DNA from: PALSA-612 sp963704335
GTDB taxonomy: Bacteria > Actinomycetota > Thermoleophilia > Gaiellales > Gaiellaceae
DNA: 64,000 nt
Assembly: GCA_963704335.1 (NCBI GenBank)
Contig: OY969889.1
Span: 744,001-808,000 of the forward strand
Direction of reading: 5' to 3'
This document shows, in pieces, positions 63,006 through 64,000 of the stretch. The stretch's first letter is position 1; each line of letters begins with the position of its first letter. Below the pieces are notes generated by a model that was not told the DNA's origin, did not search any database, and saw only the letters and a program-made list of their open reading frames with translations. Position numbers and translations under genes: made by a program.

Positions 63006-64000
63006 ATTTCCGAGCCCTTCACCTCTCCCAGCGGTACGCGGCGGCCCCGTTCGGGCTCGATCGAGCGGCCGGTCAGCGGCCGCCTCTACCGAGCGTCCTG
63101 GATCGTCGTCGCCCTCCCCCTGCTCGCCGCGGCGTTCACCATCTCCCGCCCGGCGGCGCTGCCACAGGCAGCAGCGGCGCTCGAGCCGACGTTCGACAAT
63201 GCTGCCGCCTACCGGCTCGCACAGGAGCTGGCGATACTCCATCCGGATCGGTCGCCGGGCAGCCCGGCCTCGGCCGGCGCCGCTGCCTGGGTCGCCGGAA
63301 AGCTCAACAGCCTCGGGCTGGCGACACGGGTCGACCGCTTTCCCGTGGACATCGCCGGACGGGGGCGTGTCGACCTGCGGAACGTGACCGCCGTCGTTCC
63401 GGGACGCTCCCGCGACACCATCGTCGTCGTCGCGCACCGCGACTCGACTCGCGGTCATGCGGGGACGAACGACAACGCCTCCGGCACGGCGGCTCTCATC
63501 GAGCTCGCACGCGCCTACTCGGGGATGGGGACAACCGCGGGCGGAGTCAGCCCGAGCCACACCCTGCTCTTCGCCTCGACCGATGCCGGTGCCTACGGGC
63601 TGCTCGGTGCCCGGCGGCTCGCGCAGAGCTCACCGCAGGCAGACCACGCTGTGGCAGTCATCGTCCTCGACTCGATCGCTTCCCGCAAGCCGCCGCGGCT
63701 CGAGATCGCAGGCCAGGGGCCAAGTTCGCCGGCGCCGGGGCTCGTCGCCACTGCCGCCGCACGATTGGACGAGGAGACCGGGCGCCGGCCGGAGACCGCG
63801 GGCACCCTCGCGCAACTCGTCGATCTCGCCTTCCCCTTGAGCCTCACGGAGCAGGAACCGTTCCTCGCGGAGCACATCCCGGCGCTCACAATCACCACGG
63901 AGGGCAGCCGCCCGGACATGGACACACGTCCGGGTCGCCTCGATCCGGTCGTCATCGGCCACGTCGGTCGGGCCGCGGAAGGCCTGCTGGCGTCACTCGA
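63006..64000 (+). CDS. M28-family aminopeptidase-like membrane protein, 5' part; start unclear
   Basis: The frame runs off the right edge. A membrane segment (ASWIVVALPLLAAAFTISRP) is followed by an M28 peptidase domain: TIVVVAHRDSTRGHAGTNDNASGTAALIELARAY (His and bridging Asp of the zinc site), then ASTDAGAYGLLGARRLAQSS and VIVLDS. Where M28 enzymes usually have Glu-Glu after the third strand, this one reads TDAGAYG, so catalysis is uncertain. No ATG, GTG or TTG lies in frame before the membrane segment. ATT 63006, nine bases after TACTAT, is given as a boundary only; a lost base upstream is just as likely. Confidence 0.65.
   Translation, partial: MSEPFTSPSGTRRPRSGSIERPVSGRLYRASWIVVALPLLAAAFTISRPAALPQAAAALEPTFDNAAAYRLAQELAILHPDRSPGSPASAGAAAWVAGKLNSLGLATRVDRFPVDIAGRGRVDLRNVTAVVPGRSRDTIVVVAHRDSTRGHAGTNDNASGTAALIELARAYSGMGTTAGGVSPSHTLLFASTDAGAYGLLGARRLAQSSPQADHAVAVIVLDSIASRKPPRLEIAGQGPSSPAPGLVATAAARLDEETGRRPETAGTLAQLVDLAFPLSLTEQEPFLAEHIPALTITTEGSRPDMDTRPGRLDPVVIGHVGRAAEGLLASL

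Overview
The window is G+C-rich DNA (about two thirds G+C by eye), packed with genes whose starts are often GTG and which often overlap by 1-4 bases. Gene content (complete 14-subunit complex I, menaquinone-type UbiA, short one-helix FtsH, DUF1385, TreT plus a GT20 enzyme, ErpA-type carrier, fused HemC-HemD, Ccm plus CcsA genes) and the codon style suggest a Gram-positive, respiring actinobacterium of the Thermoleophilia/Gaiellales kind. That placement is inference; there is no rRNA. There is no prophage, insertion sequence or CRISPR array, and no gene-free stretch over 300 bases.

Layout: 1-2.3 kb, small membrane, zinc-ribbon and secreted proteins on the minus strand, several with broken frames. 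2.3-8.7 kb, 2-oxoacid dehydrogenase E1alpha-E1beta-E2 with lipB and lipA, so the complex and the enzymes that make its lipoyl cofactor sit together (no E3 is seen). 8.8-15.5 kb, secreted subtilase, fumarase, ferredoxin-NADP reductase, cupredoxin lipoprotein and an Fe-S carrier. 15.6-29.6 kb, nuoA-N as one operon. 29.5-33.8 kb, a nucleotidyltransferase, a small operon holding two tandem cupin-TPR paralogues, an Ldh-like enzyme and a three-repeat secreted protein. 33.9-41.3 kb, Mrp, a convergent ABC permease/ATPase pair, IMPase-like, DUF1015, OB-HD nuclease, a thioredoxin-like gene with an in-frame TGA, and GNAT. 41.4-49.7 kb, YchF-like GTPase, methylmalonyl-CoA epimerase, FtsH, DUF1385, M20 peptidase, RarA, esterase, arginase and tRNA-Phe. 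49.9-58.0 kb, a single minus-strand run moaC-moaB-ubiA-ccmABCD-ccsA-hemA-hemCD-SAM hydrolase for molybdopterin, menaquinone, cytochrome c and heme. 58.0-64.0 kb, trehalose enzymes, a two-component system and a truncated M28 peptidase.

Together the genes serve aerobic respiration: 2-oxoacid oxidation, complex I, quinone and heme/cytochrome maturation, and Fe-S assembly.

Three points stand out. (1) A secreted TlpA-like thioredoxin has TGA exactly where the first cysteine of its CxxC should be, with a possible SECIS hairpin behind it: a candidate selenoprotein. (2) About sixteen genes have a TANNNT -10 box ending 5-9 bases (most often 6) before the start codon, which points to widespread leaderless transcription. 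(3) Seven apparent frameshifts in six genes all have the same sign (one extra base), most likely sequence errors but worth checking.
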